Part shown: positions 1 through 9,993 of the stretch, in pieces | Layout: every line of letters starts with the position of its first letter | Position numbering within the stretch: position 1 is the first letter of the stretch | From: Solenopsis invicta | Lineage: Eukaryota > Arthropoda > Insecta > Hymenoptera > Formicidae | DNA: 64,000 bases | NCBI RefSeq assembly: GCF_016802725.1 | Contig: NC_052666.1 | Span: 12,169,375-12,233,374, forward strand | Direction: 5' to 3' | Position numbers and translations under genes: made by a program | Notes under the pieces: generated by a model | What the model was told of the DNA's origin: nothing | What the model saw: the letters and a program-made list of their open reading frames with translations, nothing else | The model's database searches: none

Positions 1-748
1 TAATCTAATACAATAACTTCAGATATCGTGGCAAATAATTATAATAATTAATTAACATTTATATAATTTTTGTATAACTTTGTTTAGGTAATATTTATAA
101 TGTTCATAATATTCGGTCTATAATTAAGGCCTTTAATTATGCGGAATTAAAAGAAAATGTAAAAAAAGATTTTCAGAAATTTTTAATTTGCCAACTCGTT
201 ATTGGAAAAATTTTTTCATTTTAATTACTCACGTATTATTTTGCATGTATACAAATAAAACATTGAACGAAGACATAAGGTAATATTATATAATTTTTAC
301 AAGAACATTGACATTTATTTCTGTATTCTATAACTACACGCAAAAAATTTGCACATCTTTAGTAGTACGCGTTCAGAAGACAATATATTCTTTAAATGTC
401 AATTTAATAATTAATAATTTATTAAGTATATTTATATTTGGTTAGTGTGTTTTTATAAATGGCTTTAGTAATGCAAGAAACGATCAATTCACATGGAGTT
501 TGTTTTGTGAAAAAATGCAAATAATAGTTGATACGGTTTACTCACCTTTTACAATAATTTTATGAATTGGTTGTTTCTTGCGTAACTAAACTAGGCCAAA
601 TAAAGGTTAATTATTAAGGTTAATTAATAACTTATATAGAACCGAATTAGATGACAATGCTATGCATATTATCGTATGATTTTGTAATATTCGGCATAAA
701 AACGAAAAATCATGTATAGACCTAGTACCATGAGAGTGGTTAATAAAA
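1..748. other. AT-rich non-coding stretch
   Basis: No open frame with recognisable protein features was seen on either strand. The sequence is AT-rich and simple in texture, as expected for intergenic or intronic DNA upstream of the exon-like piece ending at 878. Confidence 0.5.
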
Positions 749-878
749 ATTAAACGTTCATAGTACTCCAAATATCCATCAAAGTCTGAATATGACAAAA
801 TACAAGAGTGTAGTAAAGAACGAAAAGTTCCTGAATCGATGTGGAAATATTATCCAATTAAATTAATAAAGGAAGCTA
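749..878 (+). pseudogene. exon-like piece of a DUF4806-type insect gene (N-terminal domain, end)
   Basis: An open frame reads ...QECSKERKVPESMWKYYP then IKLIKEAS and meets a donor-like GTAAGT at 879. The pattern (Cys, a Trp-x-x-Tyr, then hydrophobic-Ile-Lys) is the same as the end of the clearer N-terminal exon at 17171-17381, which has CTSPDFKVWKKYDVDIIKYC. Proteins of this layout in insects carry an N-terminal YAVVKF-type domain and a C-terminal DUF4806 domain of unknown function. The start of the exon is not clear: a stop lies upstream of the Tyr-Ser-Lys-Tyr stretch. The phase does not fit the best frame of the next exon-like piece, so this copy may be decayed. Family assignment is from pattern memory only. 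Confidence 0.35.
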
Positions 879-1021
879 GTAAGTATAGAGGCTAGTACAG
901 AATTAATACAACTTTAATTAATATAACTTTTCTAATATTTTATTTTAACCATAATAAAAAAATGGTATGTATGTGTGTGTATATTTTGTGTGCATATGTC
1001 TATCTATATTTATATATTTAG

Positions 1022-1153
1022 GTAATTTTGACGAAGGACGAACGCCGTGTAGCACGCTTCTCAGAAGGAAATGTATTATCAAGTGAACTATCGAGTGAAA
1101 GTGCTGAAGAATGTAAAAATAACACGGAATATATTATAGATCAGTTATATTAG
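1022..1153 (+). pseudogene. exon-like piece, DUF4806-type gene, linker region
   Basis: After an acceptor (tttag at 1017-1021) a frame reads VILTKDERRVARFSEG then NVLSSELSSESAEEC and ends at TAG 1153. A possible donor GTAAAA follows GAAGAAT near 1114 and would leave phase 1, which fits the exon at 1301. The Ser/Glu-rich sequence after a basic helix is what the linker between the two domains of this family looks like. Frame and phase disagree by one base with the exon ending at 878, so either a frameshift or a different upstream exon is involved. Confidence 0.35.
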
Positions 1154-1300
1154 AACTTAGCAACACGGAAACTTTTTTACATTTAAAAATTGTACAAAAA
1201 AAATAACAGAAATAGAGGAAAGTATTCATTATAAATACATTTGTTCATTGTTAAAATCAGTTAAATTGAAATTTATAAATTTATAACTGCTATTTTGCAG

Positions 1301-1498
1301 ATAATGTTTTAATCCCATCGAATAATATACCCAGTATTTTAAAAAATAAAAAAAGTTTACTTCCTGCACGTTTTACACTTAAAGAAAATATTAAACGTAA
1401 AAAACTTAGTGAAAATACAGATAAAAATTTAAATACAATTCAAGAGACAAAATTAAACATGAGACGCACAGAAAATAATGATGAATGATATTTTTGTA
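1301..1498 (+). pseudogene. exon-like piece, basic linker of DUF4806-type gene
   Basis: A good acceptor (tattttgcag, 1291-1300) is followed by a frame of about 64 codons, NVLIPSNNIPSILKNKK then SLLPARFTLKENIKRKKL, ending in TGA. It is Lys/Asn-rich and low in complexity, consistent with the spacer of this protein family rather than a domain. No convincing donor precedes the stop, so it is either a terminal exon or decayed. The next recognisable exon of the same gene type is at 8729. Confidence 0.3.
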
Positions 1499-1548
1499 AG
1501 CTTTCAAAATTTTTTAGTTATTTAAGGAAATTTATTATTAGATAGTCT

Positions 1549-1603
1549 ATCACACACACACACACGCGCGCGCGCGCGCGCGCGCGCGCACACGCACACA
1601 CAA
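1549..1603. repeat. (CA)n/(CG)n microsatellite
   Basis: Pure CA dinucleotides switch to a CG run of about 13 repeats and back to CA. It abuts the inverted tail of the Penelope-like element that begins at about 1604. Confidence 0.9.
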
Positions 1604-1652
1604 GCAATAACGGTTGTCGTATATAAAATATTTATTCTGTTATGAAGTCATT

Positions 1653-1684
1653 GGTACGTTTTGGACTTACTTATCCTTCTTCAG
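1653..1684 (-). ncRNA. possible degenerate hammerhead-ribozyme core in Penelope tail
   Basis: On the minus strand the tail contains CTGAAGA (fits the CUGANGA core), a short GGA...TCC hairpin, then AAAACGTACC where an active ribozyme would have GAAAC. Hammerhead ribozymes are known in Penelope-like pseudo-LTRs. The first base of the GAAA core appears changed, and I could not confirm stems I and III, so this would be an inactive relic at best. Confidence 0.3.
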
Positions 1685-2009
1685 CTGTGTACAAGTTATT
1701 TATATAATTTCAAGTCGAGACAAATTAGATTCCTCTGTATTGAGTATGTCCGGATGTTGCAATCTGTCCGTCATTTTTACCATGTTGACATGATGTAGAT
1801 ATTCCGTAACGCTAAGCCATTGGTGAGACGACGTTTCGTAAATGCGTGTCTCTGTGTGCAAATTTTAGTGTCAACTATGATAATAATTTCCATGATAATA
1901 ATTTGGACAGACTACAATGGTTGAAAAAATAATATAAATAATGATAATTTGGACGCAAAAGTGGTTGTAATAAAGAACATTGATATAACATTGAACGAAA
2001 AGCGGAGAA

Positions 2010-2557
2010 ATGAATATTCTATTTACACGAGTGGACAAGGGGAACGTGGTGGTAGCCTTAGATAGAGACAGCTATATTGAGAGAACGGAAGATATATTTA
2101 ACGACACGTCCACATACAACAAAGTAAATAATAATCCAACCTCTAGTTTAGAAAGGAAATTAAATACATTATTTAAAAATTGGTTTCACAAAGAGTACAT
2201 CGAGAAACGTAAATTCATGCCTTAAAAGCAAGTGATTGCCCTCTACTTAAGGCATATGGCCTTCCAAAAATACATAAGAACAACATTCTGTACAGAATCA
2301 TTGTTTCCTCTATTGGCACAGCTCTCTATCCTTTAGCTAATTTTTTACACGAGATCATTTCTAAGAGTATTCCTCACTCGATGTCCCACGTCAACAATAG
2401 CTTTGATTTATATAACTTACTCACAGGGATAAAAATACCAGACTCACACATTTTAATTTCTTTAGATGTTACATCCCTTTTCACAAATGTGCCCATAAAT
2501 CTAGCCATAAAGGGCATAAAAAATAGATGGGATTACATTGATTTCATAACAGAATAA
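2010..2557 (+). pseudogene. Penelope-like reverse transcriptase, N-terminal half, frameshifted
   Basis: The first frame (2010-2225) reads RVDKGNVVVALDRDSYIERT, matching the DKGNxVVxxDRxxY signature that opens Penelope-type RTs. After a frameshift near 2222 the second frame continues with KAYGLPKIHK, then YRIIVSS and HILISLDVTSLFTNVPINLA, the conserved YGLPKIHK and SLDVxSLFTNxP motifs (RT motif A with catalytic Asp). The reading stops at TAA 2557 where the tail begins, so the YADD box, the thumb and the GIY-YIG endonuclease are missing. It is a dead copy, and no function is expected. Confidence 0.8.
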
Positions 2558-2587
2558 ATATTTTATATACGACAACCGTTATTGCTC

Positions 2588-2703
2588 GTTTATTGGCCTT
2601 AAATCTACTTAATAAAATAAAAAAATTTTAGAGACACGATTTTTTTAGGATTTTTCCCGTACTTTCAGATAAAAATATTAATTTTAATGACAAAAATTTA
2701 ATA
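2588..2703. other. short AT-rich spacer
   Basis: Nothing recognised between the Penelope tail and the target duplication of the solo LTR. Confidence 0.5.
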
Positions 2704-2826
2704 GTATTGTCACGTCCGCGACGCCACGGCTGCATTTTTTTCTGTTCAGAATTGACATTACACAGACGACGAGTCGCCATTTGGTAGCAATAAATTGTCA
2801 GGTCGCGTTCTTATATTTCCTTTTCT

Positions 2827-3120
2827 GGTGCCGGACTGTCGCGACAGAGCAATCTACACGCACGACCAGTAAATTATGAAACTTATAACTTCATAGTACT
2901 TTAACCTTTTTTTTTCTCTTCTCGGCGACAGAGCGATTGTTCGCGCAGCCAGTAAGCCATAAAAACCCTATGTCACCTTAACAATATCCAGCGACAGAGT
3001 GTCGCGACAGAGAAATCTGCCGCGCGACTGTTAAACCATAAAGGGCGAACTGACGTGTTTTTCTGACATTTTCCGGTGCCGAATAGTCGCGATGGGAAGA
3101 TCCGCTCGCACGGCACTTAA
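2827..3120. repeat. imperfect tandem repeats in LTR U3 region
   Basis: A unit with GCGACAGAG or TCGCGA, then a cAATCT/GATC-like stretch and a CAGTAA-CCATAAA-like stretch recurs about four times (near 2835, 2925, 2990-3010, 3085), with spacing of about 65-95 bp. Tandem repeats upstream of the TATA box are commonly enhancer repeats of retrotransposon LTRs. Confidence 0.5.
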
Positions 3121-3462
3121 GAGCCAGTAGAATTCGAGTTTTCCTTGTAACAAACCGCCTCCGTGTAACCTCCCCCCAACGGACCGGTCATCGTCCGCCA
3201 AACGCCGACCGAACATCCGCCGAGCGTTAGAACAAGGCGCTACGCGCCGATAAACGACTTCAAACACGCCAATGCGAGCAGCGAGGCATCCGCGCGTCGC
3301 GGTATATCGCCGCGCATGCGCACCGGCCCAAACCGGCACGCGCTAACGACATGCTCGCTCGCCTCCGTCCGCTCGCCACGCAACCGATCTCGGGCGGCGG
3401 GGACGCTGGCACCGACGCGAACCGAACCGCCACCGAGCGTTCCCTACATCTCGAGATCCGGG

Positions 3463-3470
3463 TATAAAAG
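3463..3470 (+). promoter_or_regulatory. TATA box of the solo LTR
   Basis: TATAAAAG in a GC-rich context (GGGTATAAAAGCGCC) lies about 755 bp into the LTR, below the tandem repeats. Transcription would start about 30 bp downstream, marking the U3/R border. Confidence 0.6.
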
Positions 3471-3991
3471 CGCCGGAGCAGCGAGATGCTGCGCTTCTTC
3501 TCCGCCGACTGTTCGGACCGCTACTCCGCCGACTAGTCTCCGAAGAAGTCTCCCGAGGGACCCGAAGTAGTCCCATTTTCCTTATTAAAGGATTTTAAGT
3601 GGTAGACGCACTAGCATCAAACCTCATCGAAAGTGCCGACTTGCCGCAAGTTTTGTTTAAAGAATTGTATAAATAGGAATGCAATTCTCAGTTCGAGGCA
3701 GTTCGTTCGAGATTAGAGTTAGTATAGCCGGAACAGTTCCGTGTCGCAACCGTAGCGACCGAGTTCTGTCCAAGCTACTAGTTCACGTTGATCGGTACAG
3801 CGATTCATTCTCATGCCATTCCTAATTCGAAATCAAGTTCCAATCCATAGCTAACATTAAGTCGAGCCCACTTCTAATCCAAGTCGAGATTAATCCTAAC
3901 TCTAACTTCTAATCTAAATTTAATTCCAATCCTAGTATAACGTAGTTGTAGCTCGAATAAGTTGTGTTGCTTTCTTCCTTACGCTTATGTT

Positions 3992-3997
3992 AATAAA
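3992..3997 (+). terminator. polyadenylation signal AATAAA of the solo LTR
   Basis: AATAAA about 520 bp after the TATA box, in an AT-rich stretch between GC-rich segments. It is the likely end signal for the R region. Confidence 0.4.
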
Positions 3998-5221
3998 TTG
4001 TAATTTACACGCTTAAACGCTTTGCTCAATTTCCATCCCTACTTCCACCCATCTTCATGCATGCAATACCACGAGTGTAGTGCACAAGTAGAAGTATTAC
4101 GGTCGAGACCCGAAGACAACCGGACAGCCAATAAGGACGAGGACAATCATCACCTGACCGGTACGGCCACCAAGGCACAGGCAACAGTCTCAGAAGCAAC
4201 CGCAATTCCAAAAGCTAAGTTGCAACGCCCCAATAAAGCATATAACCCGTACCTCTCAACCGCGACCCCTTATTTCCGCTGGTTACACTCCGCGGTTTGT
4301 AGCCTAGCTAACTTCTGCAGACATCAACTTAGTTAGATCATAATTTGCGACGACAGATACATTAAAATATCCCGACGCAACCATACTTGCGCTCTCGCGA
4401 TACACCTTTTAAAGTTATAAAACCCTCCCCTCTTGGCCGTCGGTCGCGGAGAATCGGGCCCGCCGCCGGACAATCCGGCCACGCGATCCGCTCCTGGGCT
4501 GTGGAGCCCCCGAAGCTTAAGCTTCGAAACAGCCAGTTTCGCCGAAACGCGCGTATTCCGCCCAACGGCGACCGTGCTCGGTCGGGACGTAACAGTATCA
4601 AAAAAATTAATTTTTTAGTTTTAAATAAAAAAATGAACAATTTTATCCATTTTTAAAAATTTGAAAAAATCTCAAAAATACTTTAATACATGTAGAATGT
4701 CGCATCATAAAGCAAATTTTGGAATCACAATGGGATCCTCTCAAAAATAAATATTTTTACCAATACAAAATTATAATTTCAGCCAAAAGCTAGATCAATT
4801 TTTATTGAGCAATTATTTAGTATTACGTAAATAATATATTTTTAACAAATAACTATAAAATAAAAAATGGTTGTGAAGTCTGCGTTTTATATTATTTAGA
4901 CTTATTTTTTTTCTATGTCTTTTTGGAAAAAAGTCTTTCTACATCAGAACTGAGTTTTTTTAAAATTAATTTATTTTTGTTCGCAAGAATAATCGCATGA
5001 TATTTTAATGTACCCGGAATAGTTTTCGCTAATGCGAATCTTGGTTTCAAAAATTTATTTATCATGATTTGTTTTCGAACTAAATAAAATTATTGTCTCT
5101 TTCATATCATTTTTAGCCCACAGATACAATGCTTCAGCATTGAGGATTACACTTTCCTACAAATTAGCTTTCCTTGCTAATCCTTTTAAATTTTTACCAT
5201 CACAGTTTGTAAACATTACTA

Positions 5222-5312
5222 CAAAATGCTGTTCGAATAATGGAACGTTTGGATAGTTCAGATATTAGAGTATTTGGATAATGGAACTTTGGATATGGGA
5301 GGCTTCACTGTA
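5222..5312 (-). mobile_element. possible pogo/Tigger-like terminus
   Basis: Read on the minus strand this begins CAGTGAAGCCTCCCATATCC and then repeats ATTATCCAAA-like and GTTCCATTAT-like motifs. CAGTGAARCCTC is how many pogo/Tigger inverted repeats start, and TA follows it in the flank. No opposite end or transposase was identified. Confidence 0.35.
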
Positions 5313-5581
5313 TATAACTAAAACTTATTATTTATGAACAAGATATTTAGAACAAAATATTTAGATAATACAATTTTTAGATTTTTTTTAAATCAAACTA
5401 ATTTTTTTCACTATAAGTTAAAATAAACCGCAATATAAATTAGTAAAAAAATATAAAATATCAAATATGGCTAGGCTGGATTATAGTATGTGCATAATAA
5501 TATTTCTTTTTCTACCTTTTTCACTAATTTTGTTTTTAATATGCTACATTGAAATTTGTTTAAAATTTTATATTTTAAAAT

Positions 5582-5641
5582 GCTACTTTAAAACATAATT
5601 TTATAAGCTTTAAAGCTTATAAAATTATGTTTCAAAGTAGC
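5582..5641. repeat. 60-bp near-perfect hairpin
   Basis: GCTACTTTAAAACATAATTT is followed by its reverse complement around a TTTAAA centre; one mismatch. It is AT-rich and could be a tiny MITE or a replication-slippage palindrome. Confidence 0.8.
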
Positions 5642-5877
5642 TTTTAAGCTTTTATTAAGATGTTAAATACACGTATAACTTCAATTGCATTTTAAAATTG
5701 AGCAAAGTAGAAATATGAAAACTATAAAAATAAAATTAATTATATATATTTTTCGAAAAAAACGTTTCAATCTCTAAGGAAGAATGGGGAAATATACCCG
5801 TAATAATACTACCCGTAATGATACATATATTAAAAGCAAGGTAGATTAATTGTAAATGTATGCGAACACATGCCCCC

Positions 5878-5878
<1 letters not shown>

Positions 5879-5918
<40 letters not shown>

Positions 5919-5929
5919 GCACGCGCACG

Positions 5930-5977
<48 letters not shown>
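5879..5977. repeat. (CA)n microsatellite with CGCA interruptions
   Basis: About 100 bp of CA dinucleotides with a central GCACGCGCACGCACG variation, running into TA repeats where the 5991 element inserted. Confidence 0.95.
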
Positions 5978-5980
<3 letters not shown>

Positions 5981-6379
5981 TATATATATACAGGGTGTCC
6001 GTCCATAAATGTCCGAGCAAATATCTCGTAACTGGTTGAAGTTAGAAGAAAGTTTAATAAGGAAAATTTACATGGTTTTTAGTCGGCTACAAAATGCACG
6101 TAAAGAAATTTTTTTTACTCGTCACCTTTTTGAGTTATGAAGGTCAATGTAGGTTTTTTAAATGGGTACCTATAATTTTTTTTGCATATTTACATAGTAG
6201 AGGTAATTTTCAATCAAAATTATATTAGGAAAAAAATTGCTACGACGCATCGTTTACGAGATAATCGGCATGCAAAGTATTAAAGTAATAATTTGGATCG
6301 AGTATTGTTGAACAAATTTGGAATATCAAATAGGTTAAGAAAGTAAACATTGTTTTTTCATGAAATATTTATTAACAAA

Positions 6380-7431
6380 TTAATTAAGAAATGGTTCGAA
6401 ATTGTTACCATCATGATCGATACAGCATTCAACGCGTTTTATAATGTTTCTTATTGTTAACTGCAGCATTTCTGTTGTAATACTTTCAACAGCTCTAGTG
6501 ATTTTATGTCGTAAATCTTCTTCATTTTCAGAAATAGTTGCATGAACAATATCCTTAATATACCCCCAAAGGAAAAAATCGCAAGGTGTTAAGTCCGAGA
6601 TCTCGGTGGTCATCGTACAGGACCATTAGTACCCATCCAACAATTAGGAAATCTATTATTTAAAAAGTTAATTACAGCACGTGTATTGTGTGCTGGAGCA
6701 CCATCTTGTTGAAAAATAATATTTCGAAAAACTGATAATGGAAGATCGCGTAAATAATCTGAGAAAGTTGTTTGCAAGAATTCCAAGTATTTGTCACCAT
6801 TAAGATGACCATGGAAAAAGAAAGGTCCAATAATTTTTATTCCGATGATTCCGCACCATACGTTCACCGAAAATCTGCGTTGGAAACCTTTATCTCTTTT
6901 CGCATGTGGATTCACATCGGACCAAGTATGCACGTTATGTCGATTTTCCATACCACAATTGGAAAAACAAGATTCATCAGACCATAATATTTTATTAAGA
7001 AAACCAAAGTCAGTGCGATAATTAACTCGAAGCCAGTGGCAGAACATTAATCGGCGATCTGCATCTCCTTCATGTAAAGCTTGTACTAAATTATCACGAA
7101 ACGGTTTGAATTTGAATTTTTTTAGTACAGCGTGTACGTAACTTTTCGATAATTCTACATTACGTGCTACTGTTCTTATGGATGTACGTCTGTTTTCAAT
7201 AAAACTTAATAGCAAACTTGTCTCTTTTTCTTCATCTGTTTGGATTGTACGTCGTTGTCTTGTTAGCGATCCTGTTTGACGCAATTGATCTTCAATTCGT
7301 CGAAATGTACGATTATTTGGTATTCTTCGTTCTGGATATTTTTGTTGATAAAGTAATCGTGCTTCATTTTCATTACGCATACTTAAATACCAGATCTCGA
7401 GCATATCACACTTTTCCGTAATTGTAAACAT
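6380..7431 (-). pseudogene. mariner-type transposase with DUF4817-like N-terminus, one stop and one frameshift
   Basis: The N-terminal part (MFTITEKCDMLEIWY...YPERRIPNNRTFRRIEDQL) is the helix-turn-helix region usually labelled DUF4817, followed by a second helical segment (SIRTVARNVELSKSYVH). The catalytic domain has WSDES (first Asp), FQQDGAPAH (second Asp) and PPRSPDLTP (third Asp) with 36 residues between the last two, not the 34 of classical mariner. A TGA replaces the expected Trp before PPRS, and one base is lost in TCTCGGACTT, which separates the last 77 codons (CDFFLWGYIKDIV...). The start is ATG at 7431. It is inactive as written. Confidence 0.8.
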
Positions 7432-7605
7432 TGTTCTCACGCGCTCGTATGTAGACGATTGACTAACAGACTCATACTACCCTGTAATTCATATTACGTG
7501 CTATACAAATACTTTATTTACAAATCAAACAGTCGTGTATTTTGAAAAGTTGAAGGTCAGCGATCCTGTTCGATATAACAGACTTCATACGAGCGCGTGA
7601 GAACA

Positions 7606-7851
7606 ATGTTTACAATTACGGAAAAGTGTGATATGCTCGAGATGTGGTATTACAACAGAAGTTGGGGGTATATTAAGGATATTGTTTATGCAACTATTCC
7701 TGAAAATGAAGAAGATTTACGACATAAAATCACTAGAGCTGTTGAAAGTATTACAACAGAAATGCTGCAGTTAACAATAAGAAACATTATAAAACGCGTT
7801 GAATGCTGTATCGATCATGATGGTAACAATTTCGAACCATTTCTTAATTAA
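7606..7851 (+). pseudogene. internally deleted copy of the family-1 transposase
   Basis: Begins with the same MFTITEKCDMLEMWY start as the minus-strand copy, then after five unrelated residues jumps to GYIKDIVYATIPENEEDLRH and runs to the same C-terminus (NNFEPFLN). About 800 bp, including all catalytic aspartates, are missing. It provides the right arm of the palindrome and cannot be a transposase. Confidence 0.85.
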
Positions 7852-8340
7852 TTTGTTAATAAATATTTCATGAAAAAACAATGTTTACTTTCTCAACCTA
7901 TTTGATATTCCAAATTTGTTCAACAATACTCGATCCAAATTATTACTTTAATACTTTGCATGCCGATTATCTCGTAAACGATACGTCGTAGCAATTTTTT
8001 TCCTAATATAATTTTGATTGAAAATTACCTCTACTATGTAAATATGCAAAAAAAATTATAGGTACCCATTTAAAAAACCTACATTGACCTTCATAACTCA
8101 AAAAGGTGACGAGTAAAAAAAATTTCTTTACGTGCATTTTGTAACCGACTAAAAACCATGTAAATTTTCCTTGTTAAACTTTCTTCTAACTTCAACCAGT
8201 TACGAGATATTTGTTCGGACATTTATGGACGGACACCCTGTATATATATATGTATATATAATTATTGAATTTTTTAAACAGGAAAAGGTCGTCCTGCTCT
8301 CAATTAATTGTTATATTAATGCTTTCTTGTATTAACAATT

Positions 8341-8354
8341 TTGCTATACACACA

Positions 8355-8411
<57 letters not shown>

Positions 8412-8551
8412 TCGCACACACACTCGCGCGCACACTCGCGCACACACTCGCACACACACTCGCACTCGCACTCGCACTCGCACACGCACGCACGCACGCA
8501 CGCACGCACACGCGCACGCGCACACGCACACGCACACGCACACACACTCAC
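8341..8551. repeat. compound (CA)n / (CTCGCA)n microsatellite
   Basis: About 210 bp of CA repeats with embedded CTCGCA, CGCACG and CGCGCA variants. The long open frames in all registers here (poly-His/Thr or poly-Cys/Val) are repeat artefacts. Confidence 0.95.
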
Positions 8552-8728
8552 ACACCTGAATATAATTAACATTTTAAAATATTTCAGGGGTTTCTTTGTT
8601 ACTTACTGCACAGCAGAACAAAGAACATTTTAACATACAAAGTAAATAATTCTTGCATTATTTATATTAAATATAGCAATCATTATTTTTATATAAATGG
8701 AATATTATATATGTTGATGATGTTGCAG

Positions 8729-8942
8729 GCAGCCTACAGCAACTATTACGAATGCAACAAATTTAACTTTGAAGAATATAAATCAACAACTGCTAGCCGT
8801 GAAAAATGCTATCAAAGGTCATGCATTAAATGTGGATAATGAAGATAATTTGATTTCACCATTTTTATCATTAGCTAAAATAGAAGACATTAAAGAGATG
8901 GATTCAATTTTGAAAACTTCAAACAAAGCAGTCACGCAATTT
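8729..8942 (+). CDS. exon encoding the start of a DUF4806 domain
   Basis: Flanked by a strong acceptor (tgttgcag, ending 8728) and a donor GTAAGT at 8943. The frame reads TLKNINQQLLAVKNAIKG and, after a gap, NLISPFLSLAKIEDIKEMDS then ILKTSNKAVTQF. A coiled helix followed by FPL-x-s-xx-Dhxxh-e is how DUF4806 domains begin. The function of DUF4806 is unknown. The element at 8983 is inserted 40 bp into the following intron. Further parts of the domain may be at about 9744-9850, and the N-terminal domain of this or a sister gene is at 17171. Confidence 0.55.
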
Positions 8943-9284
8943 GTAAGTTTTATATATTCATACTTTATCTTAAAACGATGTACAGGGTGATGCAGATACA
9001 TACAGGACGCACAAATGGTTGCATACGGCAGGAGCCAGGGGCAGGCAGGGTCAGTAGGTAACGACGGCATACACATATACCGGTATAATCGTTATCGATC
9101 GAGTGGATCGCGCGCATTTTTATCAATTTATCAATTTTATGACGGACTGCAATTATTATATAAAAGGAGAAAACAACAAATAAAACAATAAATAAAGATG
9201 AAAAATTAAATTTTAAAGTGTTATCACATTAAAAAAAGATAAACAATAAAACTTTTCTTTTCTCTTCTTTACTTTTCGCGCACA

Positions 9285-9662
9285 TTATTTAGCATTGCTG
9301 GTGTTATTTTGCGACTAGCTGCTTGTATTTTATTTATTAGATCTTCACGAGTGCGTGGTAATGTCTGATACACCTGATCTCGTATGTATCCCCATGCAAA
9401 AAAATCCATAGGTGTGAGATCAGGTGATCGTGGTGACTACTCGTTAAGATCGCTATGGATCCCTATCCATATGAATATCTGTGAGTTTTTTTAAAACTCC
9501 CGGTGTAGAAGTGCCGTATGGGCTGGATAGCCGTTTTGCTAGAAGATAATTTTATTTTGGGAGATATTCAATTGAACGTTGTTTAATAAATTTTGCAAAG
9601 TGTTTTCCAGAAATTCCGCATAAACTTTACTGTAAAATTAATATTTTCAGAAAAAAGTTTGG
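9285..9662 (-). pseudogene. reversed 3' fragment of the family-2 transposase
   Basis: The reverse complement matches the region of the intact gene from about 12410 to 12820, including the SPDLTP-MDFFAWGYIRDQVY segment, with small substitutions and deletions. Similarity ends at about 9662. It is the left arm of the composite. Confidence 0.8.
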
Positions 9663-9743
9663 TCTCACAATTAAATTTTTTTCAATCATTTAAACATTAG
9701 TATTATATTGTCTCTGAACATTTCATATAAGGCGTTTCTTTCA

Positions 9744-9850
9744 GGCAAAGGGGATTCTCTTCCGTATAAAAGTGTTCGACGATTAATACGATCATCACTT
9801 CATCCGTTCACAAGAAGATTCTTCTTAAAAGTTATTATTCGAATTGTCTA
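9744..9850 (+). other. exon-like segment, possible DUF4806 continuation
   Basis: After a pyrimidine-rich acceptor (gcgtttctttcag) a frame reads KGDSLPYKSVRRLIRSSLHP then FTRRFFLKVIIRIVYV before ATG|GTAAAA. SVRRLI-x-S-L is reminiscent of the second half of DUF4806 (xVRRhhxxhh). The phase does not match the exon ending at 8942 and the usual Trp-Gly segment is absent, so this is either decayed or a chance match. Confidence 0.3.
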
Positions 9851-9993
9851 TGTCAATTTATGGTAAAAATATTGAATAATACAATTGTTTTTTTTTATAT
9901 TATCTACTGTTTTGTTAAATTGTAAGAAATTATTATTTTTCTATTTATTATTTAGGTAAACATTTTTTTATCTTGCAGGCATTATGAAATGTA

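Larger units (their letters stand above)
1604..2587 (+). mobile_element. Penelope-like retroelement fragment flanked by inverted tails
   Basis: An approximately 40-bp sequence at 1604-1644 (starting GCAATAACGGTTGTCG) recurs as its reverse complement at 2543-2587. Between them lies a reverse transcriptase fragment (separate entry). The left copy extends inwards to about 1740 and, read on the minus strand, is a longer version of the 3' tail. A partly inverted tail flanking a 5'-truncated body is typical of Penelope-like elements, whose terminal 'pseudo-LTRs' are often rearranged this way. No endonuclease (GIY-YIG) region remains. Confidence 0.75.
2708..4594 (+). mobile_element. solo LTR, 1.9 kb, 4-bp target duplication
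   Basis: The unit begins TGTCACGTC and ends GACGTAACA, an imperfect inverted terminal repeat with the TG...CA ends typical of LTRs. The flanking GTAT occurs at 2704-2707 and again at 4595-4598, a 4-bp target duplication as made by Ty3/gypsy-type integrases. The interior has the architecture of an LTR: a TATA box, a downstream transcribed-looking region and a polyadenylation signal. No gag or pol remains, so it is a solo LTR left by recombination. It is markedly more GC-rich than the flanks. Small ORFs inside show no protein signature. Its length is unusual for an LTR. Confidence 0.75.
4599..5878. other. AT-rich non-coding region with small palindrome and possible pogo terminus
   Basis: No coding signal. 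It holds a possible pogo/Tigger terminus at 5222-5312 and a hairpin at 5582-5641 (separate entries); the rest is AT-rich without recognised content. Confidence 0.5.
5991..8240. mobile_element. head-to-head mariner-type composite (family 1)
   Basis: The element starts CAGGGTGTCC and ends in the reverse complement, with TA on each side (5989-5990, 8241-8242). The outer about 580 bp (5991-6573 and 7661-8240) are long inverted arms, both derived from the 3' end of the transposase gene plus its 3' terminal repeat. The minus-strand copy is full length; the plus-strand copy is an internal deletion derivative. The two 5' ends meet near 7440-7600, and neither copy has its own 5' terminal repeat. It sits in TA repeats between CA microsatellites. 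Confidence 0.8.

Noticed and set aside
3031..3576. Overlapping Arg/Pro/Ala-rich ORFs on both strands
   Set aside because: They lie in the GC-rich U3 region of the solo LTR; high GC lowers stop frequency, and neither strand shows protein-like features.
4387..4656. ORFs near the end of the solo LTR
   Set aside because: Inside the LTR; no similarity to gag or other retrotransposon proteins, and both strands are equally open.
5879..8551. CRISPR-like or telomeric array
   Set aside because: Repeats are simple dinucleotides without spacers; eukaryotic context.
8265..8633. Long open frames in all registers, poly-His/Thr or poly-Cys/Val
   Set aside because: They are translations of the CA/TG microsatellite; no start, splice or domain evidence. 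The same applies to frames over 5736-6020, 51280-51741 and 53490-53789.
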